Part shown: in pieces, positions 23,234 through 32,200 of the stretch
Position numbering within the stretch: the first letter of the stretch is position 1
Layout of the letters: the number at the start of each line of letters is the position of its first letter
Assembly (NCBI GenBank): GCA_025936825.1
Contig: JAICSO010000001.1
Span: 806,001-870,000, forward strand
DNA from: Terriglobales bacterium
GTDB lineage: Bacteria > Acidobacteriota > Terriglobia > Terriglobales > Acidobacteriaceae
DNA: 64,000 bases
Reading direction: 5' to 3'
Made by a program: the position numbers and the translations under genes
Notes under the pieces: model-generated
Databases searched by the model: none
Told to the model about the DNA's origin: nothing
The model's input: the letters and a program-made list of their open reading frames with translations, nothing else

Positions 23234-24805
23234 TCAGTGAATATTGTGGTAAACCGACGGCTTTCCGAAAAACTTGTCCGCCCATTCGATAAAGTACTTC
23301 ATGTTGGGGGCGTCGGTGTGGCCGCCATCGTGCTGCCGCCATCCCAGTTGGCCGTCGAGGATACTGGTGTTCACCGGCGGCATGTTGTCCGGCGTGTAAC
23401 CGTTCAGCGGGACGAGGCCTTTCGCACCGAGCAGAGGCCAGACAGGATTCGCCAACACTGTAGCCATGAAGCTGCCCTTATGGTCCAGCCATTTGGCGTC
23501 GCCTTTCTCCGGAACACCATAACTGATGAAGGTGAGTCGAGGCGCGGTCAATGCGATGAGTTCATTGGAATCCACCGGAATATCGGAAGCATTCTTAGTC
23601 GGGAATGTCGCGTCGGCTGCGCCATACTTCATGAAATTGCCTGCCATCCAGTGATATTCGCCACCAGCCAGGCTCTCGACAGCTTCGCCCCAATTGCGGC
23701 GGAGAAGCGTCGCTCCGCCTTTGCCGGAGGAGCCGACCAGCACTGCCGCAAATCGAGGATCGAAAGCGCTCGTGATCAGCGCAGCCTTGCCGTAACGGGA
23801 GACGCCGTCAATGCCAACCTGCTTCGCATTTACTGCGGAATCAGTCTCAAGGTAGTCGAGCGCGCGGCTTGCACCCCACGCCCAGGCGCGCAGCGCGCCC
23901 CATTGTTCCGGAGTCCGTGGCTGACCATGATTCGTTAGACCGATAATCCCGCGCGTTAATCCGGCACCATTGTCCGCTTGAACGGTGGTGGGGTCGAGCA
24001 GTGCGAAACCCCAGCCGTCGGCGACGAGTTCCCAAGCGTTCGGAGGATCGCCGTCCTCGTTCAACTCCGGTCGTTGGAAGAACGGCCGCGGTGTCTGCAG
24101 CGCGTATGCCGGATGTTGAGCGAACACTTCTTTTAGCGACGGGTCCTGTTGAATCAGCAGCGCTTTCATAGCAGCATTAATGCGCCCGAATTCTTCTTGC
24201 GATGGCTGATTTGGCGACGGAAAGGCGGCGGGCCCGAACATAATGAGCAGCGGCACCGGCCCCTTTGCGTTCATCGGCGTCACCACAATCATGCGGATGT
24301 TCACGTTTATGTCAGGGCAACCAGAGTTGTCGGGATGCCCGATGACTTCCTTCGCAACCACAGGAGTGAATCCGATGAATTCGTGATCCACGGTTGTCAC
24401 TGACCACGTCACTTTGGGGACATTCTTCGGTACGCGTCCATACACGCAACACTCGAAACCTTCCACGATTTCTGCGCGGCGCTTCTGCCACATCTCCGGC
24501 GTATTCACCTTCTGGCCGTTGTTCATGGTGAGCGCGTCGGGAACATTGGAGAACGGATTTGCCTTTGCCTCGTCGTAGTTGGCGTGGTTGGGAGCACGCT
24601 CGTCGCCGCTCGGCCCAGGACGCATGGAGCGAATGCCAAGCTGCTGCATCATGTTTTTCTGATCTTCCTCTGTGGTAAAAGTGTCCGGCTTGCATCCAGA
24701 ATTGCTGGCTGAGTTTGCCTGTGCCAGAGATCGCGCGGAGCTAGCGATAATGAAGGCTGCTGAAAAAAATACGGCCAAGTGCAAACGACGGCGCAAAATG
24801 ACCAT
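23234..24805 (-). CDS. Secreted glucuronoyl esterase-like hydrolase (CE15)
   Basis: CE15 enzymes cut the ester bond between lignin alcohols and 4-O-methyl-glucuronic acid of xylan. The 523-residue protein has an N-terminal signal peptide ending near SLAQA and an alpha/beta-hydrolase fold. The family serine motif is GVSRYGKAAL (nucleophile Ser336), and a histidine lies in QHDGGHTDAP (His492 or His496). An N-terminal extension (about 35-110) is longer than in fungal members, as is common in bacterial CE15. AGGAGACC precedes the ATG. It is apparently single-gene and suggests plant-polymer use in soil. Confidence 0.85.
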   Translation of the reverse strand: MVILRRRLHLAVFFSAAFIIASSARSLAQANSASNSGCKPDTFTTEEDQKNMMQQLGIRSMRPGPSGDERAPNHANYDEAKANPFSNVPDALTMNNGQKVNTPEMWQKRRAEIVEGFECCVYGRVPKNVPKVTWSVTTVDHEFIGFTPVVAKEVIGHPDNSGCPDINVNIRMIVVTPMNAKGPVPLLIMFGPAAFPSPNQPSQEEFGRINAAMKALLIQQDPSLKEVFAQHPAYALQTPRPFFQRPELNEDGDPPNAWELVADGWGFALLDPTTVQADNGAGLTRGIIGLTNHGQPRTPEQWGALRAWAWGASRALDYLETDSAVNAKQVGIDGVSRYGKAALITSAFDPRFAAVLVGSSGKGGATLLRRNWGEAVESLAGGEYHWMAGNFMKYGAADATFPTKNASDIPVDSNELIALTAPRLTFISYGVPEKGDAKWLDHKGSFMATVLANPVWPLLGAKGLVPLNGYTPDNMPPVNTSILDGQLGWRQHDGGHTDAPNMKYFIEWADKFFGKPSVYHNIH

Positions 24806-24942
24806 TTCGAGGTCTCCTGAGGTGCGCAGAACATCCTAAACGCATTTAGTTCGAGCCGCAAACTAAAGCAAGCGCAAGTTCATTTCAAAAGGAGAACGAC
24901 CGCGGAGAGAAACTGTGCGGTCGAAAAGACCGGGAGCGTTCC

Positions 24943-25356
24943 TTATTGGAGGTGTCCTGAGGGTTTGTTCGATTCGACCAGTTTCGCGGCCGCCACAACT
25001 GCCCTGACAACCGACTGTGGCGACTGAGTGATCTCGTAGACATCCTGCACGCCGCTGTTGATTGCGGATTGAAGAGTAAGCAGGTCGGCGCCAGGAACGA
25101 GAACTCCAATATAGGACCCGGGAAAGACCAGGTGCAGCACGCCGGCTAGCGGCCAGCCGTCACCGGCCTCGCTGAGTTGTGAAGATACGATTGCGATGTC
25201 GAAATAATGCTGCGTAATTGCCAATAAAGCGGTGGGCAGATCGCGGGCAACCACCGTCGTGACTCCGTTTTTCGAGAGCAGCGTCTGATATTGGGCGAGC
25301 ACCCGGAGCTCAGGATGCACGATCAGCGCGAACTTTGTACCTCGCCATCCACTCAT
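24943..25356 (-). CDS. Degenerate receiver-domain protein (Asp to Ser)
   Basis: The 137-residue protein folds like a receiver (strand FALIVHPE, later FDIAIVSSQ, then IGVLVPGA), but key residues are replaced. The acidic pair becomes His-Pro, and the phosphoacceptor position is Ser58. It cannot be phosphorylated in the usual way. The start at 25356 overlaps the stop of the upstream receiver gene as ATGA, so the two are translationally coupled. It may be a docking or antagonist partner of that regulator. Confidence 0.65.
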   Translation of the reverse strand: MSGWRGTKFALIVHPELRVLAQYQTLLSKNGVTTVVARDLPTALLAITQHYFDIAIVSSQLSEAGDGWPLAGVLHLVFPGSYIGVLVPGADLLTLQSAINSGVQDVYEITQSPQSVVRAVVAAAKLVESNKPSGHLQ

Positions 25357-25754
25357 GACTGCCACCGTCGCTCCGCGGTGTTGGCTACCACGAGCCGGTT
25401 CAGGACGCGCTTCAGCTCATCCACGTCCAGGGGCTTCAACGCGAAATAGTCAACCGGAACTCCCAAAGCTGCACGCGCATTCCCCGGACTGCCGTAGCCT
25501 GTAAAGATGACAATTACAGGGCGCGGTTTCAACTTAGATGCAGAGCGGGCGAGTTCGAGACCGATGTCTTCCTTCTCCATCCATAGATCCGTCAGGATGG
25601 CATCGAAGTTGCCGACTGCGACCATCAATTTTTCCGCTTCCGCAAAGCTACCCGCCGTGCTGATCTGGTACCCATCCTCTTCGAGGACCAGTTTTAAGGT
25701 GAGAAGGACGTTAGGTTCATCGTCCACGATCAGCAATGAAGGTTTGCGCACCAT
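25353..25754 (-). CDS. Single-domain response regulator (CheY-like)
   Basis: From the ATG at 25754 it encodes 133 residues, all receiver domain: acidic residues Asp11-Asp12, phosphoacceptor Asp56 in DAILTDLW, Thr in VIFTGYG and Lys in FALKPLD. The longer open frame to 25856 adds a non-conserved start without a ribosome site. It has no output domain and no kinase gene nearby. It is followed by a coupled degenerate receiver and lies divergent to another receiver protein 124 bases away. Confidence 0.82.
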   Translation of the reverse strand: MVRKPSLLIVDDEPNVLLTLKLVLEEDGYQISTAGSFAEAEKLMVAVGNFDAILTDLWMEKEDIGLELARSASKLKPRPVIVIFTGYGSPGNARAALGVPVDYFALKPLDVDELKRVLNRLVVANTAERRWQS

Positions 25755-25878
25755 CGTCAAAGCAGAAGAAACCCTGCATATTGTAACTGATTGAAGGCGG
25801 CGCCATTCAACCCCGTTCGGGTTTTGGGAATCTAACCTTTGACTCGTCGGACGCAAATAATCCTGGGAATCTTATTGA

Positions 25879-26301
25879 GTGCCCGAAAATCCCCGACCCA
25901 CTGTTTTAGTTGTCGACGATGAACCGTCCCTTGCCAGTACCTACCGTATGCTGCTAGAAGACCAGGGATATCGGGTGGCGACCTGTGATTCGTACGACTG
26001 CGGACGGAAACGCCTGGAGCAGCAGTCCTGGGACGCTACGCTCATCGAGATGGAGCTGGGTCCACACGGTCTTGGACTGAAGCTTGCCCAAGAAGCCAAG
26101 AAGCTGCAAAGCGCTCCTCTGGTCATCCTCTCCACGGGATACCCTACCGTGGAAGCTTTGCGCGAAGCCTTACAGCTTCGCGTGGACTACCTGCTCATGC
26201 GTCCTGCAGATGCCGAAGAGATGACACGGTTCCTGCAGCGGGAACTTGCGCGACGCGAAGCTCTGAAACAGCGGGAAGCTCTGCGTGAGGCAGAGTCCTG
26301 A
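25879..26301 (+). CDS. Receiver-domain protein with Asp to Glu acceptor
   Basis: The 140-residue receiver keeps the acidic pair Asp13-Asp14 and the Thr/Ser of ILSTGYP. Glu57 (TLIEMEL) stands at the phosphoacceptor position and Arg replaces the usual Lys (LLMRPAD). Asp-to-Glu changes often mimic phosphorylation in other receivers, so this protein may be locked in an active-like state; that is an inference. It ends in a charged coiled helix (RELARREALKQREALREAES). The start is GTG. The mutasome genes follow 160 bases downstream. Confidence 0.8.
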   Translation: MPENPRPTVLVVDDEPSLASTYRMLLEDQGYRVATCDSYDCGRKRLEQQSWDATLIEMELGPHGLGLKLAQEAKKLQSAPLVILSTGYPTVEALREALQLRVDYLLMRPADAEEMTRFLQRELARREALKQREALREAES

Positions 26302-26460
26302 CTTGGATAGGCTGCGGCAGAGTTTGTAGCGCAATTTCCTTCTTTCAAAGCTTGACAGAGCTCTCCTTCAGTAGCAGAATCGTAGGCGAAGAAAAGGCGA
26401 ATAAAGGCAAGTGCGCTCGTCGCCCCGGAATCCAGCCCTGTTCTTCCGCCGAGGTTCTGC

Positions 26461-27441
26461 ATGGCTTCCCCGTTGGTCAGTACCGTTGAATCGGCTTTTT
26501 TGCCGCAAGTGCTCGCAAAAAGAGCAGATGTGCTGAAGCATCTGGCCCAGTCGGAGCGCTATGGGAAGGTCTGCCCGGCGTCACGGCTGGAAGTGCGTCC
26601 CCGGCCGGAGATGCTCACGTCGGGGATCGCTGAACTGGATGCGATCAGTGGAGGGATTCCTTGTGGCTGTATGACGGTGCTCTGGGGAGGGGCTTCGTCC
26701 GGTAAAACCAGCGCTCTTTTGGCGGCTCTCGCGCGCAATACGCACGACGAAGGTACTTGCGTTCTCATTGACGCCAGCGACAGCTTTGATCCCAAATCGG
26801 CCGATGCTGCCGGAGTGAATCTGGGAAGGTTGCTGTGGGTGAGGTGCGGCGAAAAGCGGTCCTTGGTCCTTGGTCGTCGGTCGTTGGCAGTTGGTGTTCG
26901 GTCGTCGGCAGAGCACAGCGCTCTAAGAACTGACAGCCAAGAGCTAAGAGCCAAGAGCCAGGAGCCGAGAACCCAGAGCCTAGAGCCAAGAGCCAAGCGC
27001 GAACGAAGAACGACCAACGACCAACGACAGATTTCCCTACGGCATACGACCTACGACGTACGACGCAATACAGAAGCCGAATTTCGTCTTGAGCAGGTAC
27101 TCAAGTCCACCGATCTCATTCTGCAGAGCGGGGGCTTTGGCCTGGTCGCGCTGGATCTCGCGGGGATCCCTGAAAAATATGTACGGCGGATTCCGCTGGC
27201 TTCCTGGTTTCGATTCCAGCGTGCCGTGGAACACACGAAAACCGCGCTTCTTGTGATCAGCGAATTTGCCTGTGCGCAGAGTTGCGCGACGCTGGCATTC
27301 CAGTTGTCACTCGCCAGTTCTCAGTTGCCAGTTCAGTCTCAATCGACAACACATGCAGAGCTTCTACGGGAAGTTCGAATTGAGGCAGAAATGATGCGCT
27401 CGCGACTGGAGCGCAAGCCGATGCAATCGGTGCGTGCATAA
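26461..27441 (+). CDS. imuA: ImuA-like RecA-related protein with repeat insertion
   Basis: ImuA helps recruit the ImuB-DnaE2 mutasome for damage-induced mutagenesis. The 326-residue protein has a RecA-like ATPase core with TSGIAELDAISGGIPCG leading to Walker A GGASSGKT (76-83). The core resumes at EAEFRLEQVLKSTDLILQ and FGLVALDLAGI. Residues 131-204 (26851-27072) are a low-complexity Arg/Ser/Gln-rich segment made of dispersed DNA word repeats and keep the frame. It is the first gene of imuA-imuB-dnaE2. No LexA box was recognised upstream. Family call rests on the core motifs and on context. Confidence 0.85.
   Translation: MASPLVSTVESAFLPQVLAKRADVLKHLAQSERYGKVCPASRLEVRPRPEMLTSGIAELDAISGGIPCGCMTVLWGGASSGKTSALLAALARNTHDEGTCVLIDASDSFDPKSADAAGVNLGRLLWVRCGEKRSLVLGRRSLAVGVRSSAEHSALRTDSQELRAKSQEPRTQSLEPRAKRERRTTNDQRQISLRHTTYDVRRNTEAEFRLEQVLKSTDLILQSGGFGLVALDLAGIPEKYVRRIPLASWFRFQRAVEHTKTALLVISEFACAQSCATLAFQLSLASSQLPVQSQSTTHAELLREVRIEAEMMRSRLERKPMQSVRA
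26851..27072. repeat. In-frame word-repeat insertion in imuA
   Basis: This 222-base segment (74 codons) strings together four word families: GGTCCTTGGTCGTCGGTCG, AGAGCTAAGAGCCAAGAGCC, ACGACCAACGACC, and ACGACCTACGACGTACGACG. It separates LLWVRCG from EAEFRLEQ, which would be adjacent in a compact ImuA. Confidence 0.85.
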
Positions 27442-27525
27442 TTTGCGACGAAAACAGTTCGCGCGGGATGAAAGTTTGAGTTCGCTTTTCGTCGCCGACC
27501 GCGATTCCAGCTTTGCGGCTGTTGG

Positions 27526-27580
27526 GAGCCAACGACGAACAACCAACGACGAACGATCAACGACCAACAGCCAACGACGG
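27526..27580. repeat. Word-repeat tract just upstream of imuB
   Basis: About 55 bases of CAACGACGAACAACC / CCAACGACGAACG words end 4 nt before the imuB ATG at 27585. They replace any ribosome-binding sequence there. The tract has the same composition as the tracts inside imuA and dnaE2. Confidence 0.8.
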
Positions 27581-27584
27581 GTTT

Positions 27585-29120
27585 ATGCCTTTTGCCTGCA
27601 TCTTCGTGCCTGATTTTCCGGTGGAGGCGATTGTGCGCGCAGAACCCGATCTGCGATCGCAGGCGGTAGCTGTAATTCAAGGCAGGCCGCCGTTACAGAA
27701 AATTTGTGCTCTGAATGAAGAGGCCCGTCAGGCTGGCATTTCGACCGGCATGACCAGGCTGCAAGCCGAAGTTTGCGATGTCATCACATTGCGAGAGCGA
27801 TCACAGCTGCAAGAGTCTTCTGCGCATCAGGCACTGCTCGATTGTGCGCAGTCGTTTTCTCCGCGAGTGCAGGAGTGCGCGCCTGACACGCTATTGCTCG
27901 ATGTGTCTGGTCTGGAGAAACTCATCGGGCCACCTGCAAAAATCGGTCGCGAAATATTTCGTCGCGCCTGCGCCATGGGACTGGAAATGAACGTGGCTGT
28001 GGCTTCCACGATTGAAGCGGCGCAAATTGCGGCGCACGGTTTCAGCGGAGTGACGATTGTTCCGGAAGGGAAAGAAGCCGAGCTCCTGGGCAGCTTGCCA
28101 GTTGAAGTGCTGTTCTATGACGAAGAGGATCCGGATGACGCCGAAGAACTTCTGGAGACTTTTCATCGTTGGGGAATTCGCAAGCTTTGCGAACTGACTG
28201 CGCTTCCTGAAGTCGCATTGAGCGAGCGCCTGGGACAGCTTGGGCTGGAACTACAGAGGAGAGCGCGAGGAGTGAGTTCTTCCACACTCGTGCCATCCGA
28301 TCCGCCACTGGTTTTTGAAGAGGTGCAGGAACTCGAGTTTCCGTTGGTGTTGCTGGAACCCATGGCTTTCATTCTGAACCGCATGCTCGAGCATCTGTGT
28401 GCGCGGCTGGAAGGGCGTGCGCTGGCCGCGCAGGAGCTATGCCTGGAGTTGCAACTCGAAACCGGGTGTCGCGCGGCGGCCAATCAATCGCAAAATTCTT
28501 TTCAGCGCGTGATCAAACTGCCGGTTCCGTTGCTCGATCCAAAAACTTTTCTCAAGCTTTTGCAGTTGGATTTGAAGGCGCATCCTCCCGGGGCTCCAGT
28601 GAAGAAAGTTGCTCTGCGAATTGGGCCTGCGAAACCTCGTCCCGCACAAGATGGACTGTTTATGCCGGCTTCGCCGCAGCCGGAAAAGCTGGAGCTTACT
28701 TTGGCTAGACTGAGCGGCATTGTTGGCGAAGGGCGCGCTGCCTCGCCGGCTCTGCTCGATACGTACCGTCCTGAAGCATTCGAGATGCGGCACTTCACGC
28801 CGTCAGCTTCGAGGAATGAGAATGGTTCTGGAAAAGATCTGGTAACTGCACTGCGAATTTTTCGCCCGCCGGTTTGCGTGCAGGTGCAGCAGGCGAATGG
28901 CAAACTCCAGCACATTTCGGCGCAGAAGAATTCGAAGATTTCTGGTTCGGTGCTTTGGGCCGCAGGTCCGTGGAGATCTTCTGGAGATTGGTGGGACCAG
29001 GATCCGTGGGCGCGCGATGAATGGGACATCGCACTGGAAGAGAAGAGCAGCATCGTGCTTTATCGACTGATTCACGATCTGCTCAGCGGCAAGTGGATGG
29101 TGGAAGGGACATACGATTGA
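27585..29120 (+). CDS. imuB: ImuB-type Y-family polymerase homologue
   Basis: The 511-residue protein is a DinB-like protein of the ImuB class. It serves as the mutasome adaptor that links DnaE2 and the sliding clamp. The N-terminal palm starts FACIFVPDFPVEA. The thumb has an HhH-like region with ALPEVALSERLGQLG, and a long C-terminal extension is characteristic of ImuB. The catalytic SxDE motif reads LLDVSGLE, so a metal-binding Glu is missing, as expected for a non-catalytic ImuB. The open frame extends to 27513, but that stretch is repeat-derived; the ATG at 27585 starts the conserved protein. Confidence 0.88.
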   Translation: MPFACIFVPDFPVEAIVRAEPDLRSQAVAVIQGRPPLQKICALNEEARQAGISTGMTRLQAEVCDVITLRERSQLQESSAHQALLDCAQSFSPRVQECAPDTLLLDVSGLEKLIGPPAKIGREIFRRACAMGLEMNVAVASTIEAAQIAAHGFSGVTIVPEGKEAELLGSLPVEVLFYDEEDPDDAEELLETFHRWGIRKLCELTALPEVALSERLGQLGLELQRRARGVSSSTLVPSDPPLVFEEVQELEFPLVLLEPMAFILNRMLEHLCARLEGRALAAQELCLELQLETGCRAAANQSQNSFQRVIKLPVPLLDPKTFLKLLQLDLKAHPPGAPVKKVALRIGPAKPRPAQDGLFMPASPQPEKLELTLARLSGIVGEGRAASPALLDTYRPEAFEMRHFTPSASRNENGSGKDLVTALRIFRPPVCVQVQQANGKLQHISAQKNSKISGSVLWAAGPWRSSGDWWDQDPWARDEWDIALEEKSSIVLYRLIHDLLSGKWMVEGTYD

Positions 29121-29125
29121 AAACC

Positions 29126-29198
29126 AGCTCTTAGCTTTTAGCCTTTAGCTGTTAGCTGAAGGATTTGGCTAAAGGCTAAGAGCTAAAAGCTAAGAGCT
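29126..29198. repeat. 17-bp inverted repeat ending at the dnaE2 start codon
   Basis: AGCTCTTAGCTTTTAGC (29126-29142) is exactly complementary to GCTAAAAGCTAAGAGCT (29182-29198), with a 39-nt loop that itself holds related words. The right arm ends 4 nt before the TTG start and covers the ribosome-binding position, so folding of the message would hide the dnaE2 start. Confidence 0.85.
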
Positions 29199-29202
29199 GA
29201 TT

Positions 29203-32200
29203 TTGTACATCGAGCTTCATTCCCGCTCGGCATTCAGTTTCCTCGAAGGCTCGTCTGTGCCTGAGGACTTGATTGCCCGCTGTGCTGCGCTGGCTATGCC
29301 AGCGATGGCGCTGCTTGATCGCAACGGCGTGTATGGTGCGCCGCGGTTTCATATGGCCGCGAAGAAAGCGGGAATCAAGGCGCATATTGGGGCGGAAGTT
29401 ACATTGCAGATTTCAGATTTTAAATTGCAGATTAAAAAGGCAAAAATCAGCAATCTACAATCTGAAATCAGCAATCTTTCCCGTCTTCCGCTTCTTGTTT
29501 CTTCTCGCACCGGATATCAAAACCTATGTCGCCTCATCACCAAGATGAAGCTGCGCGCCTCTAAAGGGGAAGGCGCGGTTTATCCGGAGGAATTGCCGGA
29601 GTATGCAGAGGGATTAATTTGTCTGACTGGCAGGGATAACGGGCCGATTGCTTCTGCGTTCCGTCGCGGCGGAATTGAGGAAGCGCGCAGTGCTGTAGAG
29701 CTTTTGACGCACATCTTTGGCGCAAAGAATGTCTACATCGAACTGCAGCGGCATTTCCTGCGCGAACAGGAACTTTGTAATCGTGCAGCCATTGAAATTG
29801 CGCGCTCATTGCATCTGCCATTGCTGGCCACCAACGGCGTGCGCTATGCCAATAAAGAAGAACGCGAACTGTGTGATGTCTTTACCTCCATCGCAAATCA
29901 CTGCACGCTGCAGGATGCCGGACGCCTGCTGGCACTCAACTCGGAATGTCATGTGAAATCACCGACGGAGATGGCGGCGCTCTTCGCCGATGTGCCCGAA
30001 GCTATTTCCAACACCGTGGAACTTTCGTCCCGGCTTGAGTTCACGCTGGAGGATTTGGGATACGAGTTCCCCAAATATCCCGTGTCCGAAGGCGAGAACA
30101 TGATGTCATTCCTGCGGGAACGTACTCGTGAGGGCTTCCAATCGCGATATGGGCGTGCGAATGGCGATTTACGTGAGCGTGCACGGCAGCAAGTTGAGCG
30201 TGAACTGGCGCTCATCGAAAAGCTTGAGCTGCCCGGTTACTTCCTTATTGTTTGGGACTTGGTGCGGTACTGCCGCGAGCAGAAGATTCTTGTGCAAGGC
30301 CGCGGATCGGCTGCCAACAGCGCGGTTTGTTATTCGCTGGGCATAACCGCTGTCGATCCGGTTGGAATGGAGTTGCTCTTCGAGCGTTTTCTTTCCGAAG
30401 AGCGCGGCGAGTGGCCGGACATTGATCTAGACCTTCCCAGCGGGGACGATCGCGAATCAGTGATTCAGTACTTGTATCGTCGTTACGGTGAGCGCGGGGC
30501 GGCGATGACGGCGAACGTCATTACCTATCGCAGCCGCATGGCATCGCGCGAAATTGGCAAAGTGCTGGGTTTCGATCCCGAAACCCTGGACAAAGTTTCC
30601 GCCGCGGTCTCGCACTGGGAATACCGCGATGCGAACGACACATTTGATCACCGCTTTCACGATGCCGGTCTCGATCTGCGCCATCCGCGCATTCGCAAGT
30701 ATTTCGAACTGTGCGAGGCCATCCAGGACTTGCCTCGCCACCTCGGGCAGCATTCCGGCGGCATGGTGATTTGTCAAGGACAACTTGATTCAGTCGTGCC
30801 GCTCGAGCCTGCGTCCATGCCGGGGCGCGTGGTTGTGCAATGGGACAAAGAAGATTGCGCCGATCTGGGCATCGTGAAAGTGGATCTGCTCGGCCTCGGA
30901 ATGATGGCGGTGCTGAAAGATTCGCTCGCGCTGATTTGCGATCACTACGACGAGGAAGTCGATCTGGCGCACCTGCCGGCGAATGATCCCGATGTGTATT
31001 CCACGCTGCAGAAGGCGGACACGATCGGCATGTTCCAGATCGAGAGCCGGGCGCAAATGTCGTGCCTGCCGCGGCTTCGTCCGGCGAGCTTCTACGACAT
31101 CGTGGTGCAGGTTGCGATCATCCGTCCGGGGCCGATCGTGGGGCAGATGGTGAATCCATATTTGGAGCGGCGGCAGGGCAGGCAGGAAGTGACGTATGCG
31201 CATCCGTCGTTGGAGCCAGTGCTGCAGCGGACATTAGGCGTGCCGTTGTTCCAGGAGCAACTGCTTCGCATCGCCATGGTGGTGGCGGGATTTTCCGGCG
31301 GCGAGGCCGAGGAACTGCGTCGGGCAATGGGATTCAAGCGCTCTGAAAAGCGCATGCGCGAGATTGAGGCCAAGCTCCGCGCAGGCATGACGCGCAATGG
31401 AATTTCGCCGCAGGCGCAGGAAGATATCGTGCTGTCGATCACTTCGTTTGCGCTGTATGGATTCCCTGAGTCGCACGCCGCGAGTTTTGCGCTGATCGCA
31501 TATGCCAGTGCTTACCTGAAATCTCATTATCTTGCGGCGTTCACCGCTGCGCTGCTGAACAATCAGCCGATGGGCTTTTACAGTCCGGCAACCATTGTGA
31601 AAGATGCGCAGCGGCACGGCTTGCGCGTGCTGCCGGTGGATGTGACCAGGTCGGAGTGGAATTGTACGTTGGAGAGCCAGCCATCAGCCGTCAGCCGTCA
31701 GCCATCAGGAGTCGCACGTCGAGCGTCGCACGTCGCACGCGAAGTTGTCGTCGGTCGTCGGCTGCCGGTCGTCGGCCAAGACCAACCCGAGAAATCAGAA
31801 AACAAAGTCGCACGTCGAGCGTCGCACATCGCACGCGAAGCGGGGGTTTCTTCGCTACGAATGAGTTCTAGGATCGAGGGCCGACCATCGTTGGCAAACG
31901 AACACAGCTCCGAAGGAGCAAAAGAATACAGCCCGGGGCGTGAGCCCCGGGTAGAAGGGTTGAAGGAGGAAGCCCCGAAGGAGCGGCAGAAATCGCCGAG
32001 CGGGCACTTGGTCGAGACCGCTCATTTACAGACGACCGACGACCAACGACCGACGACCAGGCACGGCACCATCGCGCTTCGCCTCGGGTTGCGATATGTC
32101 AAAGGACTGCACGAAGAAGCTGGACAGGCGATCGTGCGCGAGCGCAGAAAAGCGCCGTTCGATTCCATCGATGACCTCGCGCGGCGCGTGCCGGAGTTGA

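Noticed and set aside
26302-26460. LexA/SOS box upstream of imuA
   Set aside because: No GAAC-N4-GTTC or CTGT-N8-ACAG site was found; another LexA motif cannot be excluded.
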